A DNA stretch of 64,000 nt from Oxyruncus cristatus (lineage: Eukaryota > Chordata > Aves > Passeriformes > Cotingidae): assembly GCA_013399855.1 (NCBI GenBank), contig VXAY01006164.1:124296-188295 (forward strand), read 5' to 3'. Below are positions 51,736 through 64,000 of the stretch, one piece after another. Both the position numbers and the translations under genes were made by a program. How positions within the stretch are numbered: the first letter of the stretch is position 1; each line of letters starts with the position of its first letter. The notes under the pieces are model-generated. The model made no database searches. It was not told the origin of the DNA and worked only from the letters and a program-made list of their open reading frames with translations.

Positions 51736-54700
51736 GCTTCTATATCTCTGTGCTTTCGACTGCACACTTTAATGTCTTCTGCAGAGATCACTTTATTGTA
51801 TTGGAGTGCAAGAGATTTTATTGGGTAATAGAAATACATGTGATTATCAGTTGTTGGGTCTTTTGTGCATACCTATATTCTGGCCTGTAAAAACTTCTTT
51901 TTTGGCCAGGGCTTCGTAGCCTTTATTATAACATCCATAACCTTAACAGGAGCAAAAATGTCTATAAATACCAAAATTACAGCATTCTTCCACCAAATAT
52001 TGTTAGGCTATTAAATTAAGAGAGAAAAAGAAAACTATTTCCCAATGAAAGCATTTTAAGAGTAAACTAATACACCGGAGTTGTCTTCATTCATGTATCA
52101 AACAGGATGTCTGTTCAAGGGCATTGAGCTGACTGAGAGAACACTTGACAGGCACTTATTTCAGTGTAATTCTCTTGCAGGCACAGATGGGGCTTAATCA
52201 GTGCCAGCATGTATGTGGTGCTTTTTTTCCCCAAAAATTCAGTTATGTTTTTTCAAAGCACGCGGTGCCTCTAAGCTATAAAGGAGTCTTTTGTATGACC
52301 ATTTGATAATCTTGCTTGACAAACTGGTGGCATTTTGCATAAGCAATACAGCAAGGGTGTCTAGGTTATCAACATCCCTAAGCAGTGTATTTTATTTCCT
52401 CATATAAACGGTGCTTCTCTTGAATTTGGGATACCTATTCTTAATTTTACTGACTAAAATAAATTTCATGAACTCTGCTGGTATTTCCTGGAGTGGCACC
52501 CTCCTCAGAGGGGGCCAAGGGAGAGTTTTTCTGTCTGCTTGCTGTGTTATCTAAACTTAAAATCTGACACTTTGTGATAGTCTGCTAAGAATTAGAAACC
52601 AAAAAAGTATATAGTGGGTATCCATATATGTATATGTGAGTATGTTAGAGAGAGAGTTTGCCTATATGACACATGGACATTTGATTCCTACCACAGTAAA
52701 TTGTATAAATTGTTTAATGTAACACACACAATAATTTGAAATAGCTTTTCGTAGTAATAACAGTATGTACTGTTTTCAAAAGTTCTCCATGGAACACTGT
52801 GAAACATGACTTGCTCTTTAAAATGTTCAGAAAGGTTGATCCTTGCAAGGCATGTCCATTTCTGATTGGTTTGCTGAGATTAGTATAAGCCTCCTTCATC
52901 AGCTTTGCATATACTTTCAACTTCACCAAGGAGCATGTAAAAACACAGATGCTTCTTTCTTTTTCTTTTTTTTTTTTTTTTACCAGACATTGCTGGTAAT
53001 GCAGATAAGTTGTATGCAAACTAGTTGCAAGAGTCATAGTAAAATATCATGTGACTGCAGTATATGGTGTCTGTGTATATAATTATACATGATTGCTATG
53101 GACATTGCTATGGTGTTTAAATGCCTTGTGTATGAACTTCCATAGAAAAAGAATCAAAATTCTATGCTATGTAGCCCTTGGTTACTTCTTGATTGAATCA
53201 AGGCTGGTTGTGTCTGAGAAAATATTGTATCAAATCTGTATATGTATTAATCAACATCCAAAATAAAGCAAAAAAAAAAAAACCTAGACACCCCCAAACA
53301 CCAAACTAGAGCTGTACAAAAACCCAGCATAAACAACTCAAGTCTGCTTCTTTCTTTTTAATATCAAGATTTGGGTTGATTTTGATGCATTTTATTCCTA
53401 CATTTTATGGGTACCCTAAGTAGTTAATTTCCTGATGGAAGACAGGGCAGGAGACAAGCTCTCATAGCATTTGAGGAGGTGGATTTTGAAAGAAATTCTG
53501 GAAAGTAATAGACTCTGCAGAGAAGGCATACGTGGGTTGTGCAGCCACAGCATATAAAATAAGCCCAAGTTCCTTGGTTGTATTTCATCACCAGTAATGA
53601 TCACTCAGTGGTAGAGTCTGGAAAAAAGTGATTCCCAGGACTATGGCAAATAGAGACAGTTTTTCCAGGTTGCAGACATGGTGTTAGTGTGTAAAAGTAA
53701 GGAACTTTAAAGTACAAATCAGTGTTAATTTAGGTTGGAGTTGTAAAGTAGTCTGTGGCTCTAGGTATGACACCTATTCAGAAGGAATTTCTCCCTCTTC
53801 ATGCTATTGATAGATAAGTGTGGGCAGTCCTGCCAAGCTGCCCTTTCCTGGAAAATATTGTTAGCACTACCTCCTTATTTTCATTAAGTTTTCTCACTGA
53901 AGACTCTGAAAACTAAATTTTAAGGGTCTGATCTTTTGTTTTATTGTGTCCCTTAGAAGATCTCCCCAAGGTCCCTTTCTGAAAGTGTTATCTTCAGTCC
54001 TCATAGGATCCTGTTGTCAAACTCTAATGAGAAAGATGAATTAAGCCATGGTTTCGTGGCAATATGTGCTTTTTCTGTGTTATACTCTGAACTAAATAGA
54101 AACTTTTGGACAGCTAGCATTTAATATAAAGGACCACTGAGTGTAACAGGAACATAAACACTGTCCTTTTTTACAGTATATATAATTTTCTAGTATATAG
54201 GACCTCAAAAGCAGAATTTGAAATCAGGCTGAAATCGCTGGTAGTTCTCTAGCACTGATTTTGGTAAGTTTTACATTTACAGTTACCTGACATAAATTCC
54301 AAAGAGATAAATGCTTTATATTTCAAGTGGTTCAAGAAAATAGCTTTCATCACTGTTCTGTATGATTCAAAATATTAATAGAAAATTTTAACCTGAGAGT
54401 CAGTTCTAGAGCAGCCATAAATGATCACATTGCCTTACTGATTTATTCTCCTTCTGTACCTTTTCATTTTCAGGTACTTAGAGTTAATCTTTATTTTATG
54501 CCCATTCACCAAACAATTTCACTCGCAACAAAAATAGAAATAACTTTTGTCTTCTTTTTGTACTCACCTCAAATGCATAGGAGGAAAAAAACCTTTTGTT
54601 TTTAGAGTAACTTTTCTTCTTAGGTGGAATATGTGCATGGAAAATCAGAGGAAAAAAAATTTGTCTCTACCTTCTGTAATACTTTTTTCTCCAGCCAGTT

Positions 54701-55439
54701 TTGTGGGACAGCATTTGTGGGATGCATTTTTTTTCCAGCCTGTTTTTTACTGACAGGTTCATTAATCCTGGGGAATACTGAAGACAAGATTTAAAATTAT
54801 GCATATTCAGCTTTGCTTGTCTGGTCAAGTTCTGAATGCTACAGTGAGGACTGGCATGTACCTCAGACATCACTAGAGCTACTGTTGTGGGTTGGACTTT
54901 CAGCAATAGACATTATTCTCAAGGATAAAAGACTCTCACTATAAAATAGCTTCTACTACTATCATCTGGATCTATTTTTGTTTCATATTTTGCCATCTGC
55001 CATTTATTTAAGTGACTAAAAAGTGCTACATTAAAGCATCGAGAGAACGTCTTCTTTGATGAGAAGTTGTAGACCTGGCTTTCTGTACTTTATTAACAGT
55101 TCAGCCCACTTCACTAGTCCTTGCAATCTTGGACTTGGGGGTAGAGTAATGAGAGAAAAATATGGTCTTTGAAATTCAAGATGTATATAGCAAAAATAAT
55201 GTAAAATCAGCTGTTTCTTTTCTTTAGTATTCAAATTTTTCACAGCAGACAAGGGGCTTTTAAGTATCTGAAAAAATCCTTATGAATATGGAGCCATTTG
55301 GGGAAATAATATTTTACAGTGGTTTTTATATAATATTACATTTTAAAAAAATAATTTTTATATAACTATTTATAAACATTTATGTAATTCATATTTATAT
55401 GATTAAACATGTGATCTTTACACCAAGATGTATTTCAAG
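51736..55439. other. SNTG2: Unique intronic DNA after the SNTG2 exon
   Basis: AT-rich sequence with a T16 run at 52966-52981 and an A-rich run near 53270-53282. It is very AT-rich at 55310-55405. No further exon recognised. Confidence 0.55.
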
Positions 55440-57445
55440 TCTTCTGACTTGGCAAATTCTATGTTCTAAGCAAGCTTTCAGCCTTGGCAGTAGTGACAAT
55501 GAGATTGTGAAGTTCAGTATCGGGAAGCAGGGTAGCAAGTAAGACTGTAGCCATGGACTTCAGGAGAGTTAAGTTTAACCTTTTCAGGGATCTTCTTAGA
55601 AGAATCGCTTGGGAACAGGCCCTACAGGGAAGAGGGGTCCAAGAGACTTGGTTTATATTCACAGATCACTTCCTTCAGGCTCAAGAACCAAAGAGCAAGA
55701 AATTAGGCAAAGGGGGCAAGAGACCTGCATGGATAAAAAGGACCTCCTGTCATTACTCAAGTAAACAGGAAATACATGGGAGATGAAAGCAGAGTCAGGC
55801 TACTTGGAATGATATATAGAGAGGTTGCCAGAAAAAGTAGAAATGAGATGAGTTCCAAGGCTCATCTGGAATTAAATCTGGCCAAGGATGTCCAGGACAA
55901 CAAGAGCTTCTTCAGAGCTCAATAACAAAAGGAAAACAAAGGATAAGGTGGGCCCGTTAGTAAATGAAGGGTGGACCCTGGTAACAGAGGACACAGAGAA
56001 GGCAGAGTTACTGAACTCTGCCTTTTCATCTATCTTCACTGGTAAGACCAGCCCTCAGGAATCTCTGAGCCAGGAGACCAGGGTAAAGGAATGCTGGAAG
56101 GACGACTGTCCATTGGACAAGGAGGATTGGGTTAGGGAACACCTAGGCAAACCTAATGTCCACAAGTCCATGGGCCCTGACAAGGATGCATGCATGAGTG
56201 CTGAGAGAGCTGGCGGATACTATAGCGAGGATGTTAATGATCATCTCTGAGAACGGGAAGAAAGCAAATGTCACTGCAGTCTTCAAAAAGGGCAAGAAGG
56301 AGGACCCAGGGAATTACCATCCATTCAGCTTCACCTCAATCCCTGGATGGAGCACCTCATTCTGAAAGCCATCTCTATCCACATAGATGACAAGCAGGTG
56401 ATCAGGAATAATCAGCATGGATTCACTAAAGGTAAAAAATCCTTGACCAACCCAACTACCTTCTATGATGAAACAGCTACCTGGATGGACAGGAGAAGAA
56501 TGTTGATATTGTCTACCTCAACTTCAGCAAGGCTTTCTACACTGTCTCTCACAGCATCCTTGTAGAAAAACTCAAGCATTGGGAATTGTATGAGAGGACA
56601 GTGAGGTGGATTGAAAATTGGCTGAACAGAGGAGAGGAGAGGGAGAGGGAGAGGGAAAGGACAAGGAGAGGAGAGGGAGAGCTATCTGAAACGCAACAAA
56701 TGCAAATGCAAGTTCCTGCACCTGGTGGGGAACAACACCATGCACCAGTACAGGCTGGGTACAGACTTGGTGGAAAGTAGCTCTGTGAAGAGGGACCTGG
56801 GGATCCTGATGGACAACAAGCTGTCCATGAGCCAGCAGAGTGTCCTGGTAACCAAAAAGGCCAAAAGTATCCTGGGGTGCATTAGGAAGAGCATTGCCAG
56901 CAAGTCAAGGGAGATGATCCTGACCCTCTTCTCAGCCCTGGTGAGGCAACATCTGGAGTGCTGGATCCAATTCTGGGCTCCTCAGTACAAGAGAGACATG
57001 AAGCTCCTGGAGCAGGTCCAGTGGAGGGCAGCAAAGATGATTAAGGGTTTGGAGCATCTCTTACAAGGAAAGGCTGAAGGAGTTGGACCTGTTCAGCCTC
57101 AAAAAGAGACACCTGAGAGGGGACCTCATCAATGTCTATAAGTATCTGAAGGGAGGACAGAGCCAGGCTCTTCTTGGTGATGCCAAGCAATACAGCAAGA
57201 GGCAATGGGCAGAAACTGATGCAAAGGAAGTTCTACCTGAACATGAAGAAAAACTTCTTCACTGTGAGGGTGACCGAGCACTGGAACAGATTGGCCAGAG
57301 AGGTTGTGGAGTCTCCCTCACTGGAGATATTCAAGAACAATCTTGATGCAACCTGTGCAATGTGCTCTAGGATGACCCTCTTTGAGCAGGGAGGTTGGAC
57401 CAGATGACCAACTGTGGTCCCTTCCAACCTGACCCAGTCTGTGGT
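55440..57445 (+). mobile_element. CR1 LINE, 2.0-kb copy, sense, with a purine tract replacing the catalytic core
   Basis: Frames run from the end of the endonuclease/linker (DFRRVKFNLFRDLLRRIAWE at 55553) through the linker (55888-56250) into the reverse transcriptase (NNQHGFTKGKKSLTN near 56420, an AFYTVSHSIL-like stretch near 56530). At 56628 it enters a G/A tract and then resumes after the catalytic segment (CKFLHLVGNNTMHQYRLG near 56705). A long frame follows (56725-57141), with KMIKGLEHL, then the C-terminus and 3' end. The SGVPQGS and FADD segments are missing. It is inactive. Confidence 0.94.
56628..56681 (+). repeat. Purine (GGAGAG)n tract inside CR1
   Basis: Fifty-four bases are nearly all G and A, built of GGAGAG/GGGAGA units. 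It sits exactly where several hundred bases of CR1 reverse-transcriptase sequence are absent. Confidence 0.9.
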
Positions 57446-59629
57446 TTTGTGAACTGATGCATGCTTGTAGAAGCCAAGCACAAAAATACTGAAAGAAATG
57501 GCATATTGAAAATAAATAGACAGTTTTTACTATCAGCTAAGTATTTTTAACAGAAGGTATTTTTCCCCTCAGATTTAAAGTTTAACAACACTCACAGAAA
57601 TAAATTAATTGTATGACAGACAAGGAGACATCAGTTTTAGTTAAAGGAGAAACAGGGATTTGTTAATGTTTATACTTTATGTTTCACTAAGGTGTGATTT
57701 TCCTTTAACTCTTTGTCATTCCACATGTTGAAATTAATTTCTTATATATAGTGGCTCATCCTTAATATTCCAAGTTTTTCAATCGTGTATATTACTTCAT
57801 CCTCCTCCTCTTGGCAGCCCACAGTTTTATGCCTCTCCTCTTTTCATAAGTATTTTTTCTTTTATTTGGTGTTTTATTTCTGTAAGAAAAAGAATAGAAA
57901 TGCATCCAGCTTTTTATCAAAATCAGTCCTTCTCACAGAGCTGAATTATCTCTGACTTGGTCAGGGGTCAGGCAAAGAGGTTTCTGGTGCAGACTGCTGG
58001 CATCTTGATTGGAAGAGGACTCCTCAGAGGCTTATGTGAGTCTAATGGAATTAGTATAACAAAGCCTTAGCATGCTGAGCACTCAATTGTCCACTGTCAC
58101 AAGCTATGTCTTTGCTGGACTTCAACAGAATGAAGCAAAGTAGGTGAATAGGGAAGAAAAATAGCGAGATTAGTTGTTTTGTTGATTAAAAAAAATAGAA
58201 ACAGTGTCTGAAAATACTGCTGAAATCCCTGATGAGACTGCTATAGCTTTTTCTTTATAGCTCAGATGCTAATAAGGACACAGGAGAACGTTATTTTAGC
58301 AAACCTCTAGGGAACAGATCTTCATTAAAATCTAAAAGTTAATTTTTTTTAACCCAAGGAAATTTCAGTCTTGATAACTACTAATATTAATAATAAACAC
58401 TGGTTTTCCCAGTGCCTCTTCCACCATTACTGGTATGGTATTTGAGTCCAAAATTGGGTTTTTTAGAAAGCTAATAATTAACATTTTCTATCTTTTTGGA
58501 AACGTCAAGTGGATGATTGAGAGAGTCTTCCTTTTGAAATATCACTTTTATGGAGAAAATACATTATTTAACCATTTGTTATTTATTCTTCATGCTCTGG
58601 AAAGCTGACCTAGATATTTAGAAGATAGCTATCAAGTAGTTCCGTAGGATCTTTCTTATGCTGTCACTCTGAGAACAGTTAGAAGTTTGCATCACAAAAT
58701 AAATATTTAAAACCTTGACAAAAAAACTTCATTATTAAAGATAAAAGGAGTAAGTAGTTTAGGTAAAAAGGCTAAAAAATACAACAGAATAGAAGCATGC
58801 AAAGGACTCTATGGATATTCCTGAAAAAAATCTCTCCCTGAAATGTGGAAAAAGTCCAGCTGAGGGTAAGAACTCTTACCAACAGGATAAAAGAAAGGTA
58901 GGACAACTTTGATAAACCATGCATATGCACAAATACATGTGTCCTTTAGCTGAAAATGCAATAAATCTATTACAGCTGAACCCATGACCAGCTGTCAGGA
59001 CCCGTAAAATTGCAACTGTATATATTGTGAGAGGCCAGGTAGCAGTTTCAAATTTTCAACAGTTAGGGGCAAACTGTCTGACTGCGATGGAGACGTGAGC
59101 CTTCCCAGTTTTGGTATTTGGGATATTGATGGGTTCAATCTGTATTGTTCATCTTTGTCTTCACAACACCAACATGTGAAATGTTGCACAAAGTTGAATC
59201 CAGATGAAATTACTCAAAGAAAAGCTGTGTTCTGGCAGGACTTAGCTCGTTATTATAGGATGCCTTTTTAACTGAACAAAATCAGCTAATTTTTAATGGG
59301 AAGAGAAGTATAATCATATGGTGACAGAGGGTCTTATATATGTTATTAGTAATTCTGGAAATCCATATTTGTAGATGATCTGCATTGACTTAATTTGTAT
59401 TTGAGAAGAGCCTGGGGTCTTCTCATACCTCTTGCAGAAAAACAGCTCCCGTCCCAGATTAAGCATTTTTCAGCTCAGTGGAGGGTTTTCTGAGGATTAT
59501 TCTCAAGTCATATTGAGGCTGACTGTGGTACATTTGGACACATTTAATATGATTCCCCACATTCTGAAGAATAAAACACCATCAATAAAATGTCCGTCAT
59601 CTTTACTAGAGTTTATCATGTAATAATTC
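57446..59629. other. Unique intronic DNA
   Basis: AT-rich sequence. No element or gene recognised. Confidence 0.55.
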
Positions 59630-59890
59630 ATGTTGAAAGGGACATCTCAAGATCATCTAATCCAACCCACTGCTGAAAGTGGTGATCGCTTTCAAGTTGC
59701 TGAGGGCTTTGCCCATTCATGTTTAGAATATCTCCAAGGATGGAGATGCTACCAGCTATCTGGGCAGCCTCTTAATGCTTAAACACTTTCACTGTGAAGT
59801 TCTTTCCTGTTGTTATGCTCAGTTGGAATTTTCCTTGCTGTGAGTTGTGACTGTTGCCTCTAATACTTTCTCTTTGTGCATCTGTGAGAA
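59630..59890 (-). mobile_element. CR1 LINE 3' end, antisense, old
   Basis: The left edge (gttgaaagggacatctcaag, then atctaatccaaccc) is the complement of a CR1 3' terminus. It continues with complements of the C-terminal region (ggatggagatgctaccagc, ttcactgtgaagttctttcc). It is divergent and only about 260 bp long. Confidence 0.82.
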
Positions 59891-59894
59891 CAAT

Positions 59895-59931
59895 CTGGGT
59901 TTTGGTTGTTGGTTTGTTCTTGGGTTTTTTG
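59895..59931 (+). repeat. Short G/T-rich tract
   Basis: G/T-rich run of about 37 bp directly beyond the antisense CR1. It is roughly complementary in composition to the A/C tract at 60001-60097. Confidence 0.65.
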
Positions 59932-60000
59932 TATAATCCTCCCTTAGGTTGACAGGCTGTGAAAATAAATTGAGTGGCTTCAATTTAATCTAAAGAACTC

Positions 60001-60097
60001 CACAAAAATCCACCAAAAATCCACTTTCCCCTCAAAAAAGCCCTAAAAAACAAACAAAAAGACCTAAAAACCCCACACAAACAAACAAAACCTCCCA
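60001..60097 (+). repeat. A/C-rich low-complexity tract
   Basis: Mostly A and C with AAAAC, CAAA and CCCC units. On the minus strand it looks like the G/T tracts at 287 and 12786. Confidence 0.75.
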
Positions 60098-63000
60098 TTT
60101 TTTATCTACAGTATTAGAAACAGTTATAGAAAGATAACAGTATACAAAGCTGAAGAGTGACTGGCATGTCTCAGTCAATTTTTATAGCTACATTCTTCCT
60201 GTCCTTTTGGAAAAAGGTGAGATCCTGTGCAATGCGAGAAGTTAAGCTTCAAAACTCTCTTTCCCATTCAAAATAATATTTTACTTTTTGTCTACCTGTT
60301 CCTCTGCTTCATGGAAGTGGAGAATGAGGCATCATGTGACACCATGGAGGACTAATTTGTGTCTTTGGCTCTCTTTCTCGAGGTTTTCTTGACTTACATT
60401 TCCATTGTCTCAAGGATTTTTTCCGCTTTCTTTTCCACTGTCTTTTTAACCAATACAACTACTTCTAAGAGTATAGAAGTCTATTAAAAATAATACAAGT
60501 TTGTTGATAATGTTTATCCAGACACCTTTGAGCAAAAAGCTTTTCCTGAAAACCAGATGTTATAATCAACAATATAGCAAATACTACTTGCAATAAAGTT
60601 CTTTAAGTCACACCCCACCCCCGGTGTAGTTTTATGGAAATGATGTTTCATTACTTTTCAATGCATTCTTTTATTGTTTGCCTGGTTAATTATAAGATGC
60701 TCATGGTTACAGTTCCTGAGAGGGCAGTATTGAGGACTTGTGGAAATGCACAGGTGTGGCACGTTCAGTCTGATTTAAGTGGCTGGGTGACATCTACGTT
60801 TTCCTCATGCTGCACTCATTTCTTGTGTATATTCAGGATTTTTAGTAAAGACTGCATGACATATATAAGTGCTAACAGTAGTGAGTGAGGAAGCAACAAT
60901 CAAAACTCATTGCTTTCTGGCTTCTAGTCAAGTATTCTTTGATCCTGACTGGCACAACCCGGAAGAAGGAATCTGTCCCAGTCCCAGGTGTTGCCAATGC
61001 TGTTACTCTGGTGTGCTGTGTGACATATTAGCATAAGGCTATGTGATTCTAGCCTTGTCACCTAGATGCCCATATTGTTCCACTCAATCCAGCACCATCT
61101 CTTGTTAGAGTGCTACACATACCCTCTTTCCTCAGAGTGGTGTTTCTTCTGAGTTCCATCTGAAAGTAATTTTGGCAAAAGCAGCCCCTACTGCAGTTTT
61201 AAATGCGTATTTCTACAAAGAGAGTCATCCAACAGGTGCACTGCAACCTGCAGCCAGGTGGGTAGGTGGAAGTTTGCTGCTGATCAGTGAGAAGTGAAGG
61301 GTTTGTGAGCAGAAGTGGAGATCTGTGTCTGGCAAACTGATAAATACATGTAGAACAATTTGCTGAGGAAGCTCTAGGTCTGGAGAGATGGAGGGTGTGA
61401 GCTGAGAAAATCCTCAGCATGGAAACTCCTCATCTTGAGGAGAAAACTTCCTGAAGGATTTCACATATCCTTGTTCACCACATCCTCTTTTTTCTTTTGG
61501 GATATGTAAAAACCAGCAGGATGTCTGTATTTTTTTCTACGTTTTACTGGGCCTCACATTCCTACAGGATCTGTTTCTTCAGTCATTTCCTATCTCATAA
61601 CTTCCTTGTGATACTTTCAAGAGTTGCTAAAAAAAGGAAGATATGGATGATATGTTAAGTTCTAAGAAGCAAGTTAACTCTCTCCCAACTGAAACCAGGA
61701 CAACCTATCTTTGTCTTCTTACCCCTTCTGGTGTCAGACTGTTTCTTCCATTGCATCCATGCAGGACAAGTTGCAGGCTTGTCTTTTAAGTCTTCATATT
61801 GCACTTTCTTGTTTTGATTCCTCTTTTCCCCTATATGTTTCCCAATGGCCTGGGCAGCAAACTCTGCTCTTATTACTTACCATCACTGCCCAAGACTGGC
61901 TTTTATTTTCTGTTGTCGTCTGCCATGTAGTGTCTAGTAAATTTGGTGTATTACTTTAAAAAAGTACTCTTTCTAATAAATGCCAGATGCAACTATAGTA
62001 GTGGGAATTTATAAAAATGTACCCATGGGCACAGACTCAGCATAACAATTGAAGTTGGTACCAGGAATTTAACCTTGTAATACTACTGGTTGGAAGGAAG
62101 CGGGGAGGAAGTAACTCTAACACCACCACATTGGGGCAGAAATCAGCTTGGTTACTCCCAAGGGCATCCAGGAGGACCGTGAGGAGGTGGGATCTCTGCA
62201 CCTCTGCCCAGCTGTTAACTACGTTCCTACCTTAAGAGAGTTACTCCTGCCAACTTTAATGCTGGCAAATCACTAGCATCCATGTCCTGCAGTGGGGAAG
62301 ATACGCAACCAGGAAAGAAATCAGCACAGGGGTTCCCCACTCTACCTCCCTGCTGCATGTCAAGGGGATGGGGCAGTCCAGGAGGACAGCAGTAGGGTCA
62401 TCACAGTAGTCTTACTGATAAGTAGAAGGGAAAAGAACAAAAATAAATCAAAGCATGGGTCATCTTTGTCTTCTAACCTGTTCTATCCATTCTGAAAGGG
62501 CTTGCTCCTTAGAACAGTTTCTACAAAAGCTGAAAAACATGGTGTCTTTCAAGTGCTTCAGCCTTTTCTACTGAGTGCCTCAGTCTGATATTTGGAAATA
62601 ATATATGTGTTCATTAATATTTTCATGCAGACTGGCACAGGAAAGTAAAATATGATATATTCAGAGTCTTTTACCAAAAAAGTCCATATCAATGGAGTTC
62701 TTCAAGCAGAATCTCCTTCTGAAATCCCCTTAGTACATTGTTCATTTAGACAGAATATTTTTTCCTAATGAGAGCCTTTACCACAAGTACCTGTCCTGGA
62801 TGTTAACAACCTGGTAGTAATGACACATTGGGTAGGCATTGGCAAGTGGATATGAAGTCTTGCTAAAACACATCACCAGAAATAAATGCTGTGATTGCCT
62901 TCTCATGCTGTCCATTAAGCTCCAGTCATGTCACTTCAGATGAACGAATACCAAGACATAAAAGACCTTTCCAGAGATAAACTTTTCTGTTGAGTCATTG

Positions 63001-64000
63001 TGTTTTAGAATAATCTAGTAAGTTTTCTGTCAAGGGCTATCTCATACCTAAAAGATGGATATTTGACCATATAGTTCTCCAAATTACGTTTAAAAGTATA
63101 ATTCATTTTGAAACCAATAGGATTTTTTTTCAGCTATATTATTATCTGTAGCTGTTATAAGCAGCATTGCACCTGTTGCAAAGTAGTCTCTTCCCTATAC
63201 AGTTGTTGACATGGTGTTCCTTTGAATGGTACCTGTGTCTTATATGGTTAAAATTTTACGTTGTATCTGCTTTTCAAAATATCCCTGTCTGGCATCATTC
63301 TTGGAGTTCTTGAAATTTTCTACCTCACTGGTTGACAACTTGCAACAATAAAAGGTCTCAGAAAGATTGGAATATTTCATGTTGTTATCCTGCCAATTAC
63401 AGTTTTATTAGTTACATTCTGTCTATTCAAATGTATCCTCAAGTTTCATGCAGGGTACTACTTCATCCTCTAATCTCCTAGAAACAGGAAACAAAACAAG
63501 CCTACTATGTGATGGGCTGTGGGGGGTACATAATTGCTTCTGTTTTGCAGCACATCTGTAATGAGTGATTGTTATAGTATACACATTCAGTACTTTGGAA
63601 GCCATGAGAATAAAGAGTTTTAAAAAACTTTAGATACTAATAAAGGATGACATTAACAGAACAAAATGCTAGTTAAAAAGAAAAAAAAAAAAAAGTTAAT
63701 TTCAGTGTTCCTGTTCAAATTGATAATTAGTAATACTGTCTAAAGAGTTTTCCTTGCCTAATAAAATAAAATTACACAACCATCAGCCAGTCAACTATAG
63801 CACTGTATTTTATTTTTTTTTTTCTTAAGACTGATGCAGGTGTCTGTCTCACTTTACTGTAAAACCATAAATAAATTAGTCTGGAAAGAAAAATTATATC
63901 TAGCCTGCAGGCAACTAAAAAGTGAAATGAGTTGTTTGTATATTTGACTGAGATATAAACATTGGGTTTTCAGCTGCATACAGTTCCTAACACTATCAGT
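60098..64000. other. Unique intronic DNA to the window end
   Basis: No repeat end or gene recognised. GC-richer pieces at 60940-61140 and 62090-62400 are unassigned. An A-rich run lies near 63680-63694. Confidence 0.5.

Larger units (their letters stand above)
51730..64000 (+). other. SNTG2: SNTG2 intron downstream of the exon (partial)
   Basis: The 12.3 kb after the donor site contains two CR1 elements and otherwise AT-rich sequence. I looked for the expected next exon, the start of the PDZ domain with its conserved TVTLRRQ stretch, and did not see it. The intron therefore probably continues past the window end. Confidence 0.7.

Noticed and set aside
53255..53285. AATAAA directly followed by a run of A near 53270-53282
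   Set aside because: There is almost no spacing between the signal and the A run, and nothing transcript-like upstream. A simple A-rich run is enough.
59432..59623. Plus-strand frame containing VHLDTFNMIPHIL, similar to the CR1 polymerase DTVPH motif
   Set aside because: Only a few residues resemble CR1, and neighbouring CR1 motifs are missing on both sides. Likely chance.
51730..64000. Expected next SNTG2 exon (start of the PDZ domain)
   Set aside because: No stretch encoding the conserved TVTLRRQ/GGLGLSIKGG region was found by eye. The exon is most likely beyond the window.
1..64000. CRISPR arrays, tRNA or rRNA genes, bacterial operons, origins
   Set aside because: None seen; the repeat content and spliced exon show vertebrate nuclear DNA.

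Overview
The window is vertebrate nuclear DNA from a bird. It is AT-rich and CpG-poor, has almost no coding sequence, and carries a dozen CR1 LINE fragments of the avian kind. CR1 is the dominant avian retrotransposon, and several copies here keep its typical 3' end, in one case with tandem ATTCTATG octamers. Three LTR pieces also look avian. The species cannot be read from the sequence.

The only protein-coding sequence I can support is one 138-bp exon at 51592-51729 on the + strand. Its 46 codons match the N-terminal part of gamma-2-syntrophin (SNTG2), and it has clean AG/GT splice sites. The rest of the window is therefore read as SNTG2 intron: about 51.6 kb upstream and 12.3 kb downstream of the exon. 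I saw no second SNTG2 exon, CpG island, promoter, tRNA, rRNA or CRISPR array. The short open frames are either decayed CR1 reverse-transcriptase pieces or chance.

Layout: 1-11.3 kb is quiet intron with a G/T-rich tract and one internal CR1 piece. 11.3-13.7 kb is a repeat cluster (two antisense CR1 ends, a long G/T tract, a truncated ERVL-like LTR). 13.7-24.7 kb is mostly unique AT-rich intron. 24.7-30.7 kb has an antisense CR1, a well-preserved solo LTR with 5-bp target duplications, and a sense CR1. 34.6-36.5 kb is a 1.9-kb CR1. At 40.25-40.44 kb duplicated sequence surrounds the only ambiguous base. 44.4-50.0 kb is a second cluster (three CR1 pieces and an antisense LTR). The SNTG2 exon follows at 51.6 kb, then a 2-kb CR1 at 55.4-57.4 kb and a small antisense CR1 at 59.6 kb.

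There is no multi-gene system here. The points of interest are the LTRs, a CR1 whose catalytic segment is replaced by a purine tract, the repeat structure around the N, a CpG-bearing patch of unknown origin, and a few intronic stretches that could be regulatory.
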